A stretch of DNA of 64,000 bases from CAMDBL01 sp964498125 (GTDB lineage Bacteria; Pseudomonadota; Alphaproteobacteria; Rhizobiales; Hyphomicrobiaceae): the NCBI GenBank assembly GCA_964498125.1, contig CAZCGE010000108.1, positions 1 to 64,000 of the forward strand, read 5' to 3'. This document shows positions 8,140 through 16,920 of the stretch, piece by piece. Within the stretch, counting starts at the first letter, position 1, and every line of letters starts with the position of its first letter. Under the pieces are notes generated by a model, which was not told the DNA's origin, did no database searches, and worked only from the letters and a program-made list of their open reading frames with translations. Position numbers and translations under genes: made by a program.

Positions 8140-8835
8140 TCAGGGCCAGCGGCCGGACAGAACGCTATTGGAGCGGGAAAAAAAATCCCGGCGCACGAGG
8201 ATGAGCAGCACCCAGCTCGTCGCTGCCATGAACAAAAGGGGGTGGAAGAACCAACACAGCGCCGCGATGGCATAGTAGAACGATCGCAGGCCACTGTTGG
8301 CATGCTCGGCGGCGATGCCGATCAGGCGCGCACTTCGTTGGGCGTGGGCCCGGCATTCCGGCTCGTTGTCCGCCTTCAGCAGTGGTGTCGAGCCGATCAT
8401 GATGCCGATGTAGTGCGACAGGCGGAAGGCCCAGGCGAACTTGAAAAACCCGTAGACGAAAATGGCAATCACCAGGACGAGCTTGATCTCCCAAAGCATC
8501 GGCGAGGATTTGGCAACGAAGGGCAGTCGCTCGAGGAAGTCCTGCATCTTGTCGCCGGAACCGACCAAAGTGATCAGGCCACCGATGGCGATGGCGCAGG
8601 TGGAGGCGAAGAAGGCATTGCCTTGCCCCAGTCCACCGAGCAGCATCGCATCGACAACGCGATTTTCTCGCGCCGCCATGTTTTGCATCCAGGCGACGCG
8701 ATGCGACTGCACCGCCCCGACGATACTGCGCTTCTCGAGGCGGCTCCATCCCACCAGCAGGCGATAGCCCGCGAGCAACGCCACAAACCAGGCGAAGGCG
8801 ATGAGATCGAGAGGCATGTTCAGGATGTCGTGCAT
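8140..8835 (-). CDS. DUF599 family membrane protein
   Basis: A 231-residue integral membrane protein with about four hydrophobic segments (roughly residues 9-27, 75-95, 115-135 and 185-215). Family features visible are RVVDAMLLGGLGQGNAFFASTCAIA in the first half and SFYYAIAALCWFFHPL in the second, with RRDFFSR at the C terminus. The function of DUF599 is unknown. The start at 8835 lacks a clear ribosome site; a second ATG at 8817 is possible. Its upstream region is occupied by a dispersed repeat (8851-8956). Confidence 0.85.
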   Translation of the reverse strand: MHDILNMPLDLIAFAWFVALLAGYRLLVGWSRLEKRSIVGAVQSHRVAWMQNMAARENRVVDAMLLGGLGQGNAFFASTCAIAIGGLITLVGSGDKMQDFLERLPFVAKSSPMLWEIKLVLVIAIFVYGFFKFAWAFRLSHYIGIMIGSTPLLKADNEPECRAHAQRSARLIGIAAEHANSGLRSFYYAIAALCWFFHPLLFMAATSWVLLILVRRDFFSRSNSVLSGRWP

Positions 8836-8850
8836 AGGGATCTGATCTGG

Positions 8851-8956
8851 CTAGAGCATTTTCCGTCAAAGTGGGCACCGGTTTGGCGTAGAAAATGCGA
8901 CAAACAAAGGACGAGAGCGCTTTCCCCTGATGCAATTCGAGTGGAAAGCGCTCTAG
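8851..8956. repeat. Dispersed alphaproteobacterial intergenic repeat, copy 1
   Basis: A 106-bp element bounded by the inverted ends CTAGAGC and GCTCTAG. The internal segment AAGTGGGCACCGGTTTGGCG and the later ACAAACAAAGGAC recur almost unchanged in copy 2 (21845-21950). Translating it gives the AKPVPT-type peptide often mis-annotated as protein in Rhizobiales. It sits upstream of the DUF599 start. Confidence 0.85.
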
Positions 8957-9070
8957 TGACGCCACGGGGAGGGAGCAGAAGCCGGATGCGGCCGACGCAT
9001 GTCAAGTCGGATACCAACGCGGCCTTTTCACACCTTGACCAGCAGCACCCGGATGCCCACCCTACCGCGC

Positions 9071-9496
9071 ATGATCGACATTAATGACACCCTTCCCGCC
9101 CGATCCGTGAGCCAGTCCATGCGGCGCGGTGGCCGGCATCACTGCCCGGCCTGCGGCGCCGGCGGCCTGTTCACGAGCTACCTCAAGGTCGCCAACACGT
9201 GCGCGGCCTGCGGCGAGGCATTGCACCACCACCGCGCCGACGACGCACCGCCCTATTTCACGATCCTGATCGTTGGCCACGTCCTAGTCGGCGGCATGCT
9301 GACACTCGAGCAGACCCTCACCCCGCCATCGTGGGTCCACGCTGTGATATGGCTGCCGCTGACGGTTGTTCTGTGCCTGCTCGTGCTGCCGGTCACCAAG
9401 GGTGCGCTGGTCGGCTTGCAGTGGGCCCTGCGCATGCACGGCTTCGCGGCCGATGAAGACCAAACGCAGGCGCCGCCTTCCGCGGACCGGGCCTGA
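9071..9496 (+). CDS. DUF983 family protein
   Basis: A 141-residue protein with an N-terminal zinc ribbon (CPACGAGGLF and, about 22 residues later, CAACGEALHHHRADDAPPY) followed by two transmembrane segments near residues 65-85 and 90-110. This arrangement is diagnostic for DUF983, whose function is not known. I chose the ATG at 9071, which leaves about 24 residues before the first Cys as in relatives; ATGs at 9053 and 8999 are alternatives. The order DUF983-Nudix-rpmG is a common Rhizobiales arrangement, so this is likely a vertically inherited locus. Confidence 0.87.
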   Translation: MIDINDTLPARSVSQSMRRGGRHHCPACGAGGLFTSYLKVANTCAACGEALHHHRADDAPPYFTILIVGHVLVGGMLTLEQTLTPPSWVHAVIWLPLTVVLCLLVLPVTKGALVGLQWALRMHGFAADEDQTQAPPSADRA

Positions 9497-9539
9497 TCCG
9501 TAGAGTACCGGCGCACGTTATTCGAGGGGGTGTTCTCAC

Positions 9540-10298
9540 ATGAGCAACGCGAGTGCCGGCGCGGCGAAGACGCCCGACCCGCAAAAACGCACGCTGCGGC
9601 CGCGTGATGCAGCGACGCTGATCATCGTCGATAGCGCCGATGGCGAGCCGCGCGTGCTGATGGGGCGCCGCCGTGACACGCAGGTGTTCATGCCGGGCAA
9701 GTATGTTTTTCCCGGAGGTCGCGTCGACAAGGAGGACCGCCACGCCGCGGCCGCCGACGAGTTGCGGCCGAGCGAGGTCGCCAAACTGTTGATGGACATG
9801 AAGGGGACGCCCTCTCCCGCCCGTGCCAGGGCGCTCGGCCTTGCCGCCATCCGCGAGACATTCGAGGAGGCAGGTATCGTGATCGGCAGGCAGCAGGCGG
9901 CGCCAATTGCCGCGGGCAAGCACGCCAATTGGCAGGATTTTGCCGCGACCGGACATTTGCCGAGCCTCACCGCGCTGACGTTTTTTGCGCGGGCGGTCAC
10001 GCCACCGGGGCGACCACGCCGCTACGACACGCGATTTTTCTGCGTCGAGGCACGCCATATTTCGCTTCGCATCGACGTCCGCGACGGCGAGCTGTCGAGC
10101 CTCGACTGGTTCAGCTTCGATCAGATGCGCGAGCTGGACTTGCCGAGCATTACCCGCGTCGTGCTGGAGGATCTCGCCGATCGGCTGAAGGTCGGCTGGT
10201 CGCCGGCCGTCGACGTGCCGGTGCCATTCTATAACAATCGCAACGGCACGTTCCGGCGCCTCCTGCTCACGCCACCTGGCCCGCCACCCGTGGCTTGA
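9540..10298 (+). CDS. Nudix hydrolase
   Basis: A 252-residue hydrolase of nucleoside diphosphates linked to another moiety. The fold begins with DAATLIIVDSADGEPRVLMG, the glycine pair lies at FPGGRVDKED (about 57-66) and the metal-binding core RETFEEAG at about 105-112. The roughly 35-residue insertion between the GG and RETFEEAG resembles the NUDT7/NUDT19-like coenzyme A or acyl-CoA diphosphatase branch, but the substrate is not proven. The start has a GGGGG run about 10 nt upstream. It is followed about 95 bp later by rpmG on the same strand. Confidence 0.88.
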   Translation: MSNASAGAAKTPDPQKRTLRPRDAATLIIVDSADGEPRVLMGRRRDTQVFMPGKYVFPGGRVDKEDRHAAAADELRPSEVAKLLMDMKGTPSPARARALGLAAIRETFEEAGIVIGRQQAAPIAAGKHANWQDFAATGHLPSLTALTFFARAVTPPGRPRRYDTRFFCVEARHISLRIDVRDGELSSLDWFSFDQMRELDLPSITRVVLEDLADRLKVGWSPAVDVPVPFYNNRNGTFRRLLLTPPGPPPVA

Positions 10299-10393
10299 CA
10301 TACAGGCGTTGCCGACTATGGTGCAACGCTTGATCGAACACGTCCTTAGGACGTGAGATGATATCTTGAGATTGCAACCGAGTAGGCTGAGAC

Positions 10394-10561
10394 ATGGCCA
10401 AGCCCGCTACACAAAAGATCAAATTGCTGAGCACGGCCGGCACCGGGGTCTTCTACGTGACCAAGAAGAACCCGCGCACGAGCACGGAGAAACTGGTTTT
10501 CAAGAAGTATGACCCCGTGGCGCGCAAGCACGTGGAATTCAAAGAGACGAAGATCAAGTAA
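10394..10561 (+). CDS. rpmG: 50S ribosomal protein L33
   Basis: A 55-residue, highly basic protein. It starts MAKPATQKIKLLSTAGTG and continues with the conserved FYVTKKNPRT and KLVFKKYDPVARKH blocks that identify bacterial L33. The Cys pairs of the zinc-binding L33 type are absent, so this is the Cys-minus form. AGG lies about 8 nt upstream of the ATG. It binds near the E site of the 50S subunit. Confidence 0.97.
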   Translation: MAKPATQKIKLLSTAGTGVFYVTKKNPRTSTEKLVFKKYDPVARKHVEFKETKIK

Positions 10562-11260
10562 TATTGCCCGATCGCGCGGTGACATCGCGCGGTGACAGCT
10601 GCAACTTCCGCACCCGCACGAGGCGCGTCTCGACACCAAGACAGGCGTCTTGCTGTGCTTTCACGGCAAGGCCCCCTCACGGCAAGCGTAAGTGTGCGAT
10701 TATTTAGAAATTCAAGGGCCTCGACCAGGATCCGCAACGCAACTCGGCAGCGGGGTAAGTATTCCGAGTTAGTCACGAACCCTGGTCTGGTGACCAAGTG
10801 GTCCGTCAAAGAGGGCATTGACGCCCCACTTGGTGTTGGCCGGTCCAGTGCAGCTTATCGAGGAGGCCACTCCAGCCGCTGATAACCGACCTATGCCCCT
10901 GTGACATCGAGAGATGCGGCGGACCCGAGCCACAGGAACCTCAGTGCTTCGATGCGACTGCCTACATGCGCCTTCGGCGCGGCAACGCAACGAAGAATTC
11001 GCTCACCCTCCACAACTATTTTGGCAGAGCCGCACGTTTTTTGCAAGTAGCTGTTGATTTTATAAACAAACCTTAACCTTGATTCGGAGATTAGCCTGAA
11101 ACAATGTCGCGATCAGGGTCTTGCCGCAGCAACTCGGTGGCAGCGTGCGTCTCAATTGCGGCACGGGTCCGCTTTGGATCGACAACCATCGGATTTGATT
11201 GAAAAATAGCAAGTCATAATGCCGCACCCAGCTGACGACCGGACGCGCGCGGCGACCGCA
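10562..11260. other. Gene-free interval between rpmG and pleD
   Basis: About 700 bp between the convergent ends of rpmG and pleD. A perfect 13-bp tandem duplication, ATCGCGCGGTGAC, occupies 10571-10583 and 10584-10596 just after rpmG. An AT-rich patch lies near 11030-11100. No convincing ORF, tRNA or canonical terminator was recognised. Confidence 0.5.
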
Positions 11261-12631
11261 TCATGCGGCATTCGTCGCCACTTGATTGCGGCCATGGTGC
11301 TTGGCCGAGTAGAGAGCGGTATCAGCGCGCTTGAGCAGCGTCTCGGGACTGTCACCGGACGCCAGCATCGTTGCTATGCCGATGCTGGCTGTCACCTTGA
11401 TCTTGACCGACGGGTCGACGGAGAAACCCGTCGCCGCGATGCAGGCCCTGATCCGCTCGCCGACCTGGTAGGCCCGCACGTGGTCGGTGTCGGGCATGAT
11501 GACGATGAATTCCTCGCCACCAAAGCGGCAGACGAGGTCGATGCCCCGCGTATTGTCGCGCATGCGCGAGGCGACTTCCCGCAGCACCGCGTCACCCGCG
11601 TCGTGGCCATGCGTGTCATTGATATTTTTGAAGAAATCGAGGTCGACGACCAGCATCGACAGCTGTCGTGCGTTGGCGGCGCATTCCGCGACCAGCGTAT
11701 TGAGATGGCCCTCCATATACCGGCGATTGTACAGGCCAGTGAGGGCATCGGTGACCGACAGCTCGACGCTCTTGTCGATGCGATTGCGCAGAAAATCGGC
11801 ATACCGCTTGCGCCGGATCTGCGTGCGCACGCGCGCCAGCATTTCATAGGGGCTGAGCGGCCGCATCAGGTAGTCGTTGACACCCATGTCCAGGCCGCGC
11901 AGCAGGCGGGCTTCCTCGCCCGGATCGACCAGGATGATAATGGGAAGGTGGCGGATGCGTTCCAGAGAGCGGATCTGCGAGCACAGCCGCAAACCATCCG
12001 CATTGACAAGGCCGAGGCTGACGATGGCCACGTCGAACGAACTCTCGACCAGCCGGTTCAGCGCGTTGCCGATCTCGCTCTCCACCGTGACGTCGTGGGA
12101 TTTGGCCAGAGCCTCGACGATCCGCGCCGCCGACCTTTGATGATCCTCGACCAGGAGAATGCGTCCGCTGCGCCCTGCCAGTGCCCGCTCGAGCTCGCTG
12201 TCGATGGGCAGGCCGAGGGTCTGGCTGGTGGCCAGCCGCATTAGCATTTCATCGTTCAGCACCTTGAGCCGCGCCAGGTTCTTGACGCGGGTGATCAGTG
12301 CAATCTCATCGACCGGCTTGGTCAGGAAATCGTCGGCGCCCGCTTCCAGTCCCTGCACCCGGTCGGAGAGCTGGTCGAGGGCAGTGACCATGACGATGGG
12401 CAAGTGCTGCGTCTTGGGATTGGCCTTGATCAGGCGGCAAGCCTCGAAGCCATCCATCCCCGGCATCATGACATCGAGCAGGACGATATCGATGCGATCT
12501 GTCTGGCAGATGCCCAGGGCCTCACGACCGCTGAAGGCCGGCACGACCTCGAAATATTCCGCGGTCAGCCGCGCTTCGAGCAGCTTCACGTTGGCCAGGA
12601 TGTCGTCAACAACAAGTACGCGCGCTGTCAT
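11261..12631 (-). CDS. pleD: PleD-type response regulator / diguanylate cyclase
   Basis: A 456-residue cytoplasmic enzyme that makes cyclic di-GMP. The first receiver domain (about 1-120) has the phospho-acceptor Asp in LLDVMMPG (about 53) and KPVDE. The second receiver (about 150-275) is degenerate, with Ser in place of the Asp (AIVSLGL), as expected for the adaptor domain. The GGDEF domain (about 295-456) carries the intact active site FGGEEF (about 369). RGID five residues before GGEEF is an RxxD inhibitory site. The ATG at 12631 (MTARVLVVDD) is preferred over 12646. It is downstream of divK on the same strand with a gap of about 35 bp, the Caulobacter arrangement, so co-transcription is likely. 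Confidence 0.95.
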   Translation of the reverse strand: MTARVLVVDDILANVKLLEARLTAEYFEVVPAFSGREALGICQTDRIDIVLLDVMMPGMDGFEACRLIKANPKTQHLPIVMVTALDQLSDRVQGLEAGADDFLTKPVDEIALITRVKNLARLKVLNDEMLMRLATSQTLGLPIDSELERALAGRSGRILLVEDHQRSAARIVEALAKSHDVTVESEIGNALNRLVESSFDVAIVSLGLVNADGLRLCSQIRSLERIRHLPIIILVDPGEEARLLRGLDMGVNDYLMRPLSPYEMLARVRTQIRRKRYADFLRNRIDKSVELSVTDALTGLYNRRYMEGHLNTLVAECAANARQLSMLVVDLDFFKNINDTHGHDAGDAVLREVASRMRDNTRGIDLVCRFGGEEFIVIMPDTDHVRAYQVGERIRACIAATGFSVDPSVKIKVTASIGIATMLASGDSPETLLKRADTALYSAKHHGRNQVATNAA

Positions 12632-12665
12632 ACCGGTTCCGGGCACTCAACAACAAAACGACGCT

Positions 12666-13055
12666 TCAGGCTTCGCCGATGAACCGGCGCACAGTGTCGA
12701 TGAACGTGGCCACCGAGATCGGTTTCGAGATGTAGGCCTCGCAGCCGCCATCGCGAATCCGCTGCTCGTCACCTTTCATGGCGAAAGCGGTGACTGCCAC
12801 CACGGGGATGGCCCGCAGCGTCTCGTCGTCTTTCAGCCACTTCGTCACCTCGAGGCCGGAAACCTCTGGCAACTGAATGTCCATCAAGATCAGGGCAGGC
12901 CGTTCCGTGCGAGCCAAGGAAAGTGCTTCGAGCCCATTCCTCGTCTGGATCGTCTCATAGCCATACGAAGCCAGTAGATCGTGGAAGAGCTTCATATTGA
13001 GCTCGTTGTCTTCCACGATCAGCACCTTCTTGCCCTGGCCTGCCGGCCGCGGCAT
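12666..13055 (-). CDS. divK: Single-domain response regulator DivK
   Basis: A 129-residue receiver domain without an output domain. It closely matches Caulobacter DivK: VLIVEDNELNMKLFHDLL, then LILMDIQLPEVSGLEV with the phospho-Asp, then VVAVTAFAMKGDE and CEAYISKPIS. DivK conveys polarity signals from PleC and DivJ to the CckA-CtrA pathway through DivL. I chose the ATG at 13055 so the protein matches the usual length of about 125; an ATG at 13094 with a GGCGGAAAG motif would add 13 residues. Its upstream region, shared with the divergent DUF3572 gene, carries a tandem repeat. Confidence 0.95.
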   Translation of the reverse strand: MPRPAGQGKKVLIVEDNELNMKLFHDLLASYGYETIQTRNGLEALSLARTERPALILMDIQLPEVSGLEVTKWLKDDETLRAIPVVAVTAFAMKGDEQRIRDGGCEAYISKPISVATFIDTVRRFIGEA

Positions 13056-13223
13056 GAGGGGCTCCGTACCCCTCCTGGTGTCCTGGTAAGTCATGCGAAA
13101 GACTTTCCGCCTCTCTGCCCCAACCCCTCTGCACCGATTCTTGCGGAGGTGTGAGCCGGCAGTGTGCGACAAAGCTATAACCAACCCTTTAAGGTTGCTG
13201 TACCTACAGGAAATAACCCAAAC

Positions 13224-13267
13224 TTCCTTAAAGCCCAAAGTTCCTTAAAGCCCAAAGTTCCTTAAAG
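13224..13267. repeat. 17-bp tandem repeat in the divK-DUF3572 divergent region
   Basis: The unit TTCCTTAAAGCCCAAAG occurs at 13224-13240 and 13241-13257, followed by a partial TTCCTTAAAG at 13258-13267. A near-inverse of the last part (CCAACCCTTTAAGG) is at 13181-13194. It ends 10 bp before the DUF3572 start, so it could overlap control elements for either gene. TTAA spacing is 13 nt, not the 7 nt of a classical CtrA site. Confidence 0.7.
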
Positions 13268-13277
13268 GTTGGCTCCC

Positions 13278-13562
13278 ATGCGCAAGCCCCTCCGTCTCAG
13301 TGACACCGACCAGGCACAGGCCATCGGTCTGTCGGCGTTGGCGTTCCTGGCCGAGGACCTGGCACGGCTGACGCGGTTTCTCGAGCTGACGGGCCTGGCG
13401 CCGGCTCAGTTGCGTGCGCAAGCGCAATCCCCAGCGCTGCTCGCCGCCGTGCTCGACCATATTCTGGCCGACGAGTCGATGCTGCTGGTGTTCACTTCGT
13501 CACACGCACTTGAACCCGAGAGCCTCGCGCCGGCCCGCGATATGCTGCAGCGTGCCGGTTAA
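13278..13562 (+). CDS. DUF3572 family protein
   Basis: A 94-residue, mostly helical cytoplasmic protein. The sequence ALAFLAEDLARLTRFLELTGL, followed by LLAAVLDHILADESMLLVF, is the family pattern. Its function is unknown, but in Rhizobiales it is regularly found beside divK-pleD, as here. The ATG at 13278 has AAGG about 10 nt upstream. The fructokinase gene follows after 13 bp, so the two are probably co-transcribed. Confidence 0.82.
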   Translation: MRKPLRLSDTDQAQAIGLSALAFLAEDLARLTRFLELTGLAPAQLRAQAQSPALLAAVLDHILADESMLLVFTSSHALEPESLAPARDMLQRAG

Positions 13563-13575
13563 GGGAAACTCAACC

Positions 13576-14514
13576 ATGCCGACCTTGCAGCACACCGGCG
13601 CCTTGCGTATCGGCATCGATCTGGGCGGTACGAAGATCGAGGCCATCGCTCTGGATCGGCAAGGGCGCGAAGCCGCGCGCCGACGCGTTGGCACGCCGCG
13701 TGGCGACTATGCCGCGACGCTCGCCGCCATTCACGCACTGGTCATCGGTCTGGAAAGCGACGTCGGCGGCGGCTGCAGCGTCGGCGTCGCCATGCCTGGT
13801 TCGCTCTCCCCCGCCACCAAGAGGATGCAGAACGGCAACTCGACCTGGCTCAACGGCCAGGCGTTCGACCGCGATCTGGCGCAAATACTGGGGCGCCCCG
13901 TGCGACTGGCCAACGATGCCAATTGCTTTGCCCTGTCGGAGGCCGTCGATGGCTCCGGCCAAGGCGCGCGATCGGTCTTTGGTGTCATCCTGGGAACGGG
14001 CTGCGGCGGCGGCTTGGTGTTCGGCCGGCAGTTGATCGACGGGCCGCGCGGCATCGGCGGCGAGTGGGGGCACAATCCCCTGCCGTGGGCCAATGTGGAC
14101 GAGCAATCCGGTCAGCGCTGCTGGTGCGGGCGGCTTGGTTGCCTGGAAACCTGGGTGTCGGGCCCTGGCTTGGCCGCCGACCATGCCCGAGCCTGCGGTG
14201 AGACGCTGACAGTCGAGGCGATCGCAGCCCGCGCCGGTGCCGGCGATCGGGTTGCCCGCGCCACGCTCGATCGGCATGTTTCGCGGCTGGCGCGCGGCCT
14301 GGCGCATGTCGTCAACCTGTTCGATCCGCATGTGATCGTGCTCGGCGGCGGACTGTCGAACCTCCGGCATCTGTATGACGAATTGCCGCCGCTCACCACG
14401 CCGCATATTTTTGCCGATGCTGCCACGATCGACATTCGCCCGCCGAAATGGGGCGACGCCAGCGGCGTGCGCGGGGCGGCCTGGCTGTGGGACGATACCA
14501 CGCACGCTGCCTGA
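13576..14514 (+). CDS. mak: ROK family fructokinase
   Basis: A 312-residue sugar kinase strongly resembling E. coli Mak (manno(fructo)kinase). The phosphate-1 motif IGIDLGGTKIEAIAL is at residues 12-26. NSTWLNGQ, LANDANC and SEAVDGSGQGA match Mak. GTGCGGGL forms the phosphate-2 region and EWGHNPLPW contains the catalytic-site His. The ROK zinc motif CWCGRLGCLETWVSG is present. The C-terminal DPHVIVLGGGLSN, followed by GDASGVRGAAWLW, also matches. It would phosphorylate fructose or mannose to the 6-phosphate. I chose the ATG at 13576; the frame is open further upstream but overlaps the DUF3572 gene. Confidence 0.93.
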   Translation: MPTLQHTGALRIGIDLGGTKIEAIALDRQGREAARRRVGTPRGDYAATLAAIHALVIGLESDVGGGCSVGVAMPGSLSPATKRMQNGNSTWLNGQAFDRDLAQILGRPVRLANDANCFALSEAVDGSGQGARSVFGVILGTGCGGGLVFGRQLIDGPRGIGGEWGHNPLPWANVDEQSGQRCWCGRLGCLETWVSGPGLAADHARACGETLTVEAIAARAGAGDRVARATLDRHVSRLARGLAHVVNLFDPHVIVLGGGLSNLRHLYDELPPLTTPHIFADAATIDIRPPKWGDASGVRGAAWLWDDTTHAA

Positions 14515-14619
14515 TATCCGCCCCGTCATCGTCAGCCCCGTTATCGACAGCTCTTGACCGGCCAACCAATATCCGGCGCATTGCGCGCCAATCGCCGCGC
14601 CAAAAAGGACACCGGCACC

Positions 14620-15771
14620 ATGGCCACACGCACACTTGGCATCATCATGGATGGCGCCACCTCGCGCATCGCCACGCAGATGCATCTCTTGCGCACGCTA
14701 TTGCCGATCCGCAAGGAGGGTGGCTTGCCCCTCGCCAATGGTGATCGGCTGATGCCTGAACCGTTGCTGCTCGGCCGCAACGCGCAACGCCTCGCGGCAC
14801 TGGGCCAAGAGCTGGGCGGGCTGCAATGGAGCACCGACACCGCGGCCTGCCTCGCCGACGCCGCCTATCCCATCTACTTCGACGCCAGCTTCACCGGCGG
14901 CCGCGTGCCTCGGGCTCGGGCCGCCATCGCCGCGGGCAAGCACGTCTATCTGGAAAAGCCGATCGCCACGTCCTGCAGCGAAGCGCTGGATCTGGCTCGG
15001 GCCGCCAGCCGCGCCGGGGTCAAGAACGCTGTCGTGCAGGACAAGCTCGGTCTGCCTGGCTTCGCCAAGCTATTGAAGCTCGAACAATCCGGCTATTTCG
15101 GCCAGATCCTCTCGGCGCGGCTCGACTTCGGCTGGTGGGTATTCGACGGCGCCACGCATGCCGCGCAGCGGCCGAGCTGGAATTATAAGAAGGCAGAAGG
15201 CGGCGGCCTGGTCTCCGACATGTTCCCGCATTGGCGCTACATCACCGAGGCATTGATGGGGCCGATCACGTCGGTGTCGGCGCGCATCGCCACACGCACG
15301 CCCAAGCGCATCGACGAGGCGGGTCGCGCCTATGATGTGGATGTCGAGGACGAGGTGTTCGCCCATTTCGAGCACGCCGGCGGTGCGCTGACCCAGGTCG
15401 CCAGCTCCTGGGCAACGCGGGTGCGCGGCGACGATATGCTGACCATGCGGATCGACGGCACGCACGGTTCGGCGGTGGCCGGGATGCACCGCTGCTGGAT
15501 CCAGCCGATGGCGGCGACGCCCAAGCCGCACTTCGACATCGACAAGCCGCGCACCCATGACCTCGATGACGACTGGCTGGAGGTGCCGGACATCGCGCCA
15601 GCGCACAACGGCTACCGCCAGGGCTGGGACATGTTCCTGCGCCACGTCGTCGACAACACGCCGATCACGGTCACACTGCTGGCCGGCGCCAAGCACCTAC
15701 AGCTGGCGGACGCCTGCCACCAGAGCCACCGCGAGCGCCGCTGGGTGGACCTGGAGGAGTTGAAAGTTTGA
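14620..15771 (+). CDS. Gfo/Idh/MocA family oxidoreductase
   Basis: A 383-residue NAD(P)-dependent sugar-type dehydrogenase. The N-terminal nucleotide domain ends in the characteristic GKHVYLEKPIA (about 117-127), where Lys of EKP is catalytic in the family. The C-terminal domain has NYKKAEGGGLVSDMFPHW, with the GG and His expected near the active site. The usual GxGxxG at the N terminus is replaced by a less typical GIIMDGATSR, and a longer loop follows. The ATG at 14620 is preferred because the family fold begins right after it. The gene is about 105 bp downstream of mak on the same strand; a shared sugar pathway is possible but not shown. Confidence 0.86.
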   Translation: MATRTLGIIMDGATSRIATQMHLLRTLLPIRKEGGLPLANGDRLMPEPLLLGRNAQRLAALGQELGGLQWSTDTAACLADAAYPIYFDASFTGGRVPRARAAIAAGKHVYLEKPIATSCSEALDLARAASRAGVKNAVVQDKLGLPGFAKLLKLEQSGYFGQILSARLDFGWWVFDGATHAAQRPSWNYKKAEGGGLVSDMFPHWRYITEALMGPITSVSARIATRTPKRIDEAGRAYDVDVEDEVFAHFEHAGGALTQVASSWATRVRGDDMLTMRIDGTHGSAVAGMHRCWIQPMAATPKPHFDIDKPRTHDLDDDWLEVPDIAPAHNGYRQGWDMFLRHVVDNTPITVTLLAGAKHLQLADACHQSHRERRWVDLEELKV

Positions 15772-15822
15772 CGGTGCGCGAGCCGGTCGCACCAGCCCAG
15801 CGGGCGTCACAGAATTCAGCCA

Positions 15823-15868
15823 TAGGGTGCGTTAGGCCGGACACTTGATCTGGCCGAAACGCACCATC
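15823..15868. repeat. REP-like palindrome of the GGTGCGTT type
   Basis: GGTGCGTT at 15826-15833 pairs with AACGCACC at 15858-15865. An inner GGCC pair with one bulged base extends the arms. Palindromes with the GGTGCGTTAG core are found across many proteobacterial genomes as REP elements. It lies between the converging ends of the oxidoreductase and the DUF4926 gene. Confidence 0.6.
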
Positions 15869-15903
15869 TTTGCCGACGCATCGGGCTCGGTCCGGGTACC
15901 AAA

Positions 15904-16128
15904 TCACTCAGCCGCGCGTACGTGCGGTAGCTCCCGCTCCCGTGCCGGTCTGACGTCGCTGGCGTGGACGGTGACGATCGCAAGGGTATCACCCTGCAAC
16001 GTGACGAATTCCAGAGTGTAGCCGGCCCCGCCTTGATGGCTTGCCACAACTGTCCCGATATCTCCTGAGACGAGCCCATGCTCGGGGAGGTCTCGCGTCA
16101 GAATAACTTGGTCATGGTCCTCGATCAT
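15904..16128 (-). CDS. DUF4926 domain protein
   Basis: A 74-residue protein starting MIEDHDQVILTRDLPEHGL, then SGDIGTVVASH and GYTLEFVTLQGDTLAIVTV. This beta-rich pattern (a short SH3-like barrel) is typical of DUF4926, usually a small single-domain protein. The ATG at 16128 has AAAGGAAC about 8 nt upstream, which decides against longer frames. It is divergent from tmk with about 150 bp between starts. Homologues are sometimes found near toxin-antitoxin genes, but none is visible here. Confidence 0.75.
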   Translation of the reverse strand: MIEDHDQVILTRDLPEHGLVSGDIGTVVASHQGGAGYTLEFVTLQGDTLAIVTVHASDVRPARERELPHVRAAE

Positions 16129-16278
16129 GCCTTTGTTCCTTTCACGCGCGGCACCATCGTTATCAGCCTGGGCGCTGCCGCACCCTACGGTGTCCGACAC
16201 GGATCAACACGCTCTTTCGACCTGCAAGCCGCGCGCGCCGCGCTTGCCTTCTATTCGGCGCGCGTGCTCAAAAGCACC

Positions 16279-16920
16279 ATGACAGCACGTTTCATCACGT
16301 TCGAGGGCGGCGAGGGTTCGGGCAAGTCGACCCAGGCCCGGCTACTAACCGAGCGGCTGCGCGTTGCCGGCCAGGCCGTGCTGCCGACACGGGAGCCCGG
16401 TGGTTCGCCGTTTGCCGAGGCGATCCGCGAGCTGATTCTCGGCGGCACGCTGCCGCCACACCAACCGCTTGCGGAAGCGCTGCTGTTCTATGCCGCCCGC
16501 GCCGATCACCTGACGACGACGATACGGCCCGCACTGGCCGCCGGCACGTGGGTGCTATGCGACCGCTTTTCCGATTCCACGCGCGTCTACCAGGGTCTGG
16601 CGGGTAACCTGGAATTGGCCATCATCGACCGTCTCGAGGAGATCGCCGTGGCGCCCACCCGGCCCGATCTGACCTTGATCGTCGACGTGCCGGTGGACGT
16701 CGGCCTCGCCCGTGCCGGCAAGCGCCGCTCCGCCGATCCCGCCGATCCCTACGAGCGGCGCGAGGCGGCATTCCACCAACGTTTGCGAGACGGCTTCCTG
16801 GCCATCGCCCGCGCCGAGCCGCAACGCTGCGCCGTGATCGACGGCACGCTGAGCGAGGCCGAGGTCGCCGCCGCCGTTTGGGCCATCGTCGAGGCCCGTC
16901 TGATCGGCGGGTCCGCGTAA
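16279..16920 (+). CDS. tmk: Thymidylate kinase
   Basis: A 213-residue enzyme that phosphorylates dTMP to dTDP. The P loop FEGGEGSGKST is at residues 7-17, TREPGGSPFAE at about 38-48, and CDRFSDST (the DR motif that positions the nucleotide) near 94. The LID region GKRRSADPADPYERR is rich in Arg. The ATG at 16279 is set by the conserved start of the fold; the open frame extends upstream without similarity. Its stop overlaps the start of holB (TAATG), so the two are translationally coupled. Confidence 0.97.
   Translation: MTARFITFEGGEGSGKSTQARLLTERLRVAGQAVLPTREPGGSPFAEAIRELILGGTLPPHQPLAEALLFYAARADHLTTTIRPALAAGTWVLCDRFSDSTRVYQGLAGNLELAIIDRLEEIAVAPTRPDLTLIVDVPVDVGLARAGKRRSADPADPYERREAAFHQRLRDGFLAIARAEPQRCAVIDGTLSEAEVAAAVWAIVEARLIGGSA

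Noticed and set aside
8165..8965. Minus-strand frame with an AKPVPT peptide
   Set aside because: Its start is the translated dispersed repeat at 8851-8956 and the rest is antisense or frame-shifted to the DUF599 gene.
13224..13267. CtrA binding site
   Set aside because: TTAA motifs are 13 nt apart rather than the 7 nt of the consensus.
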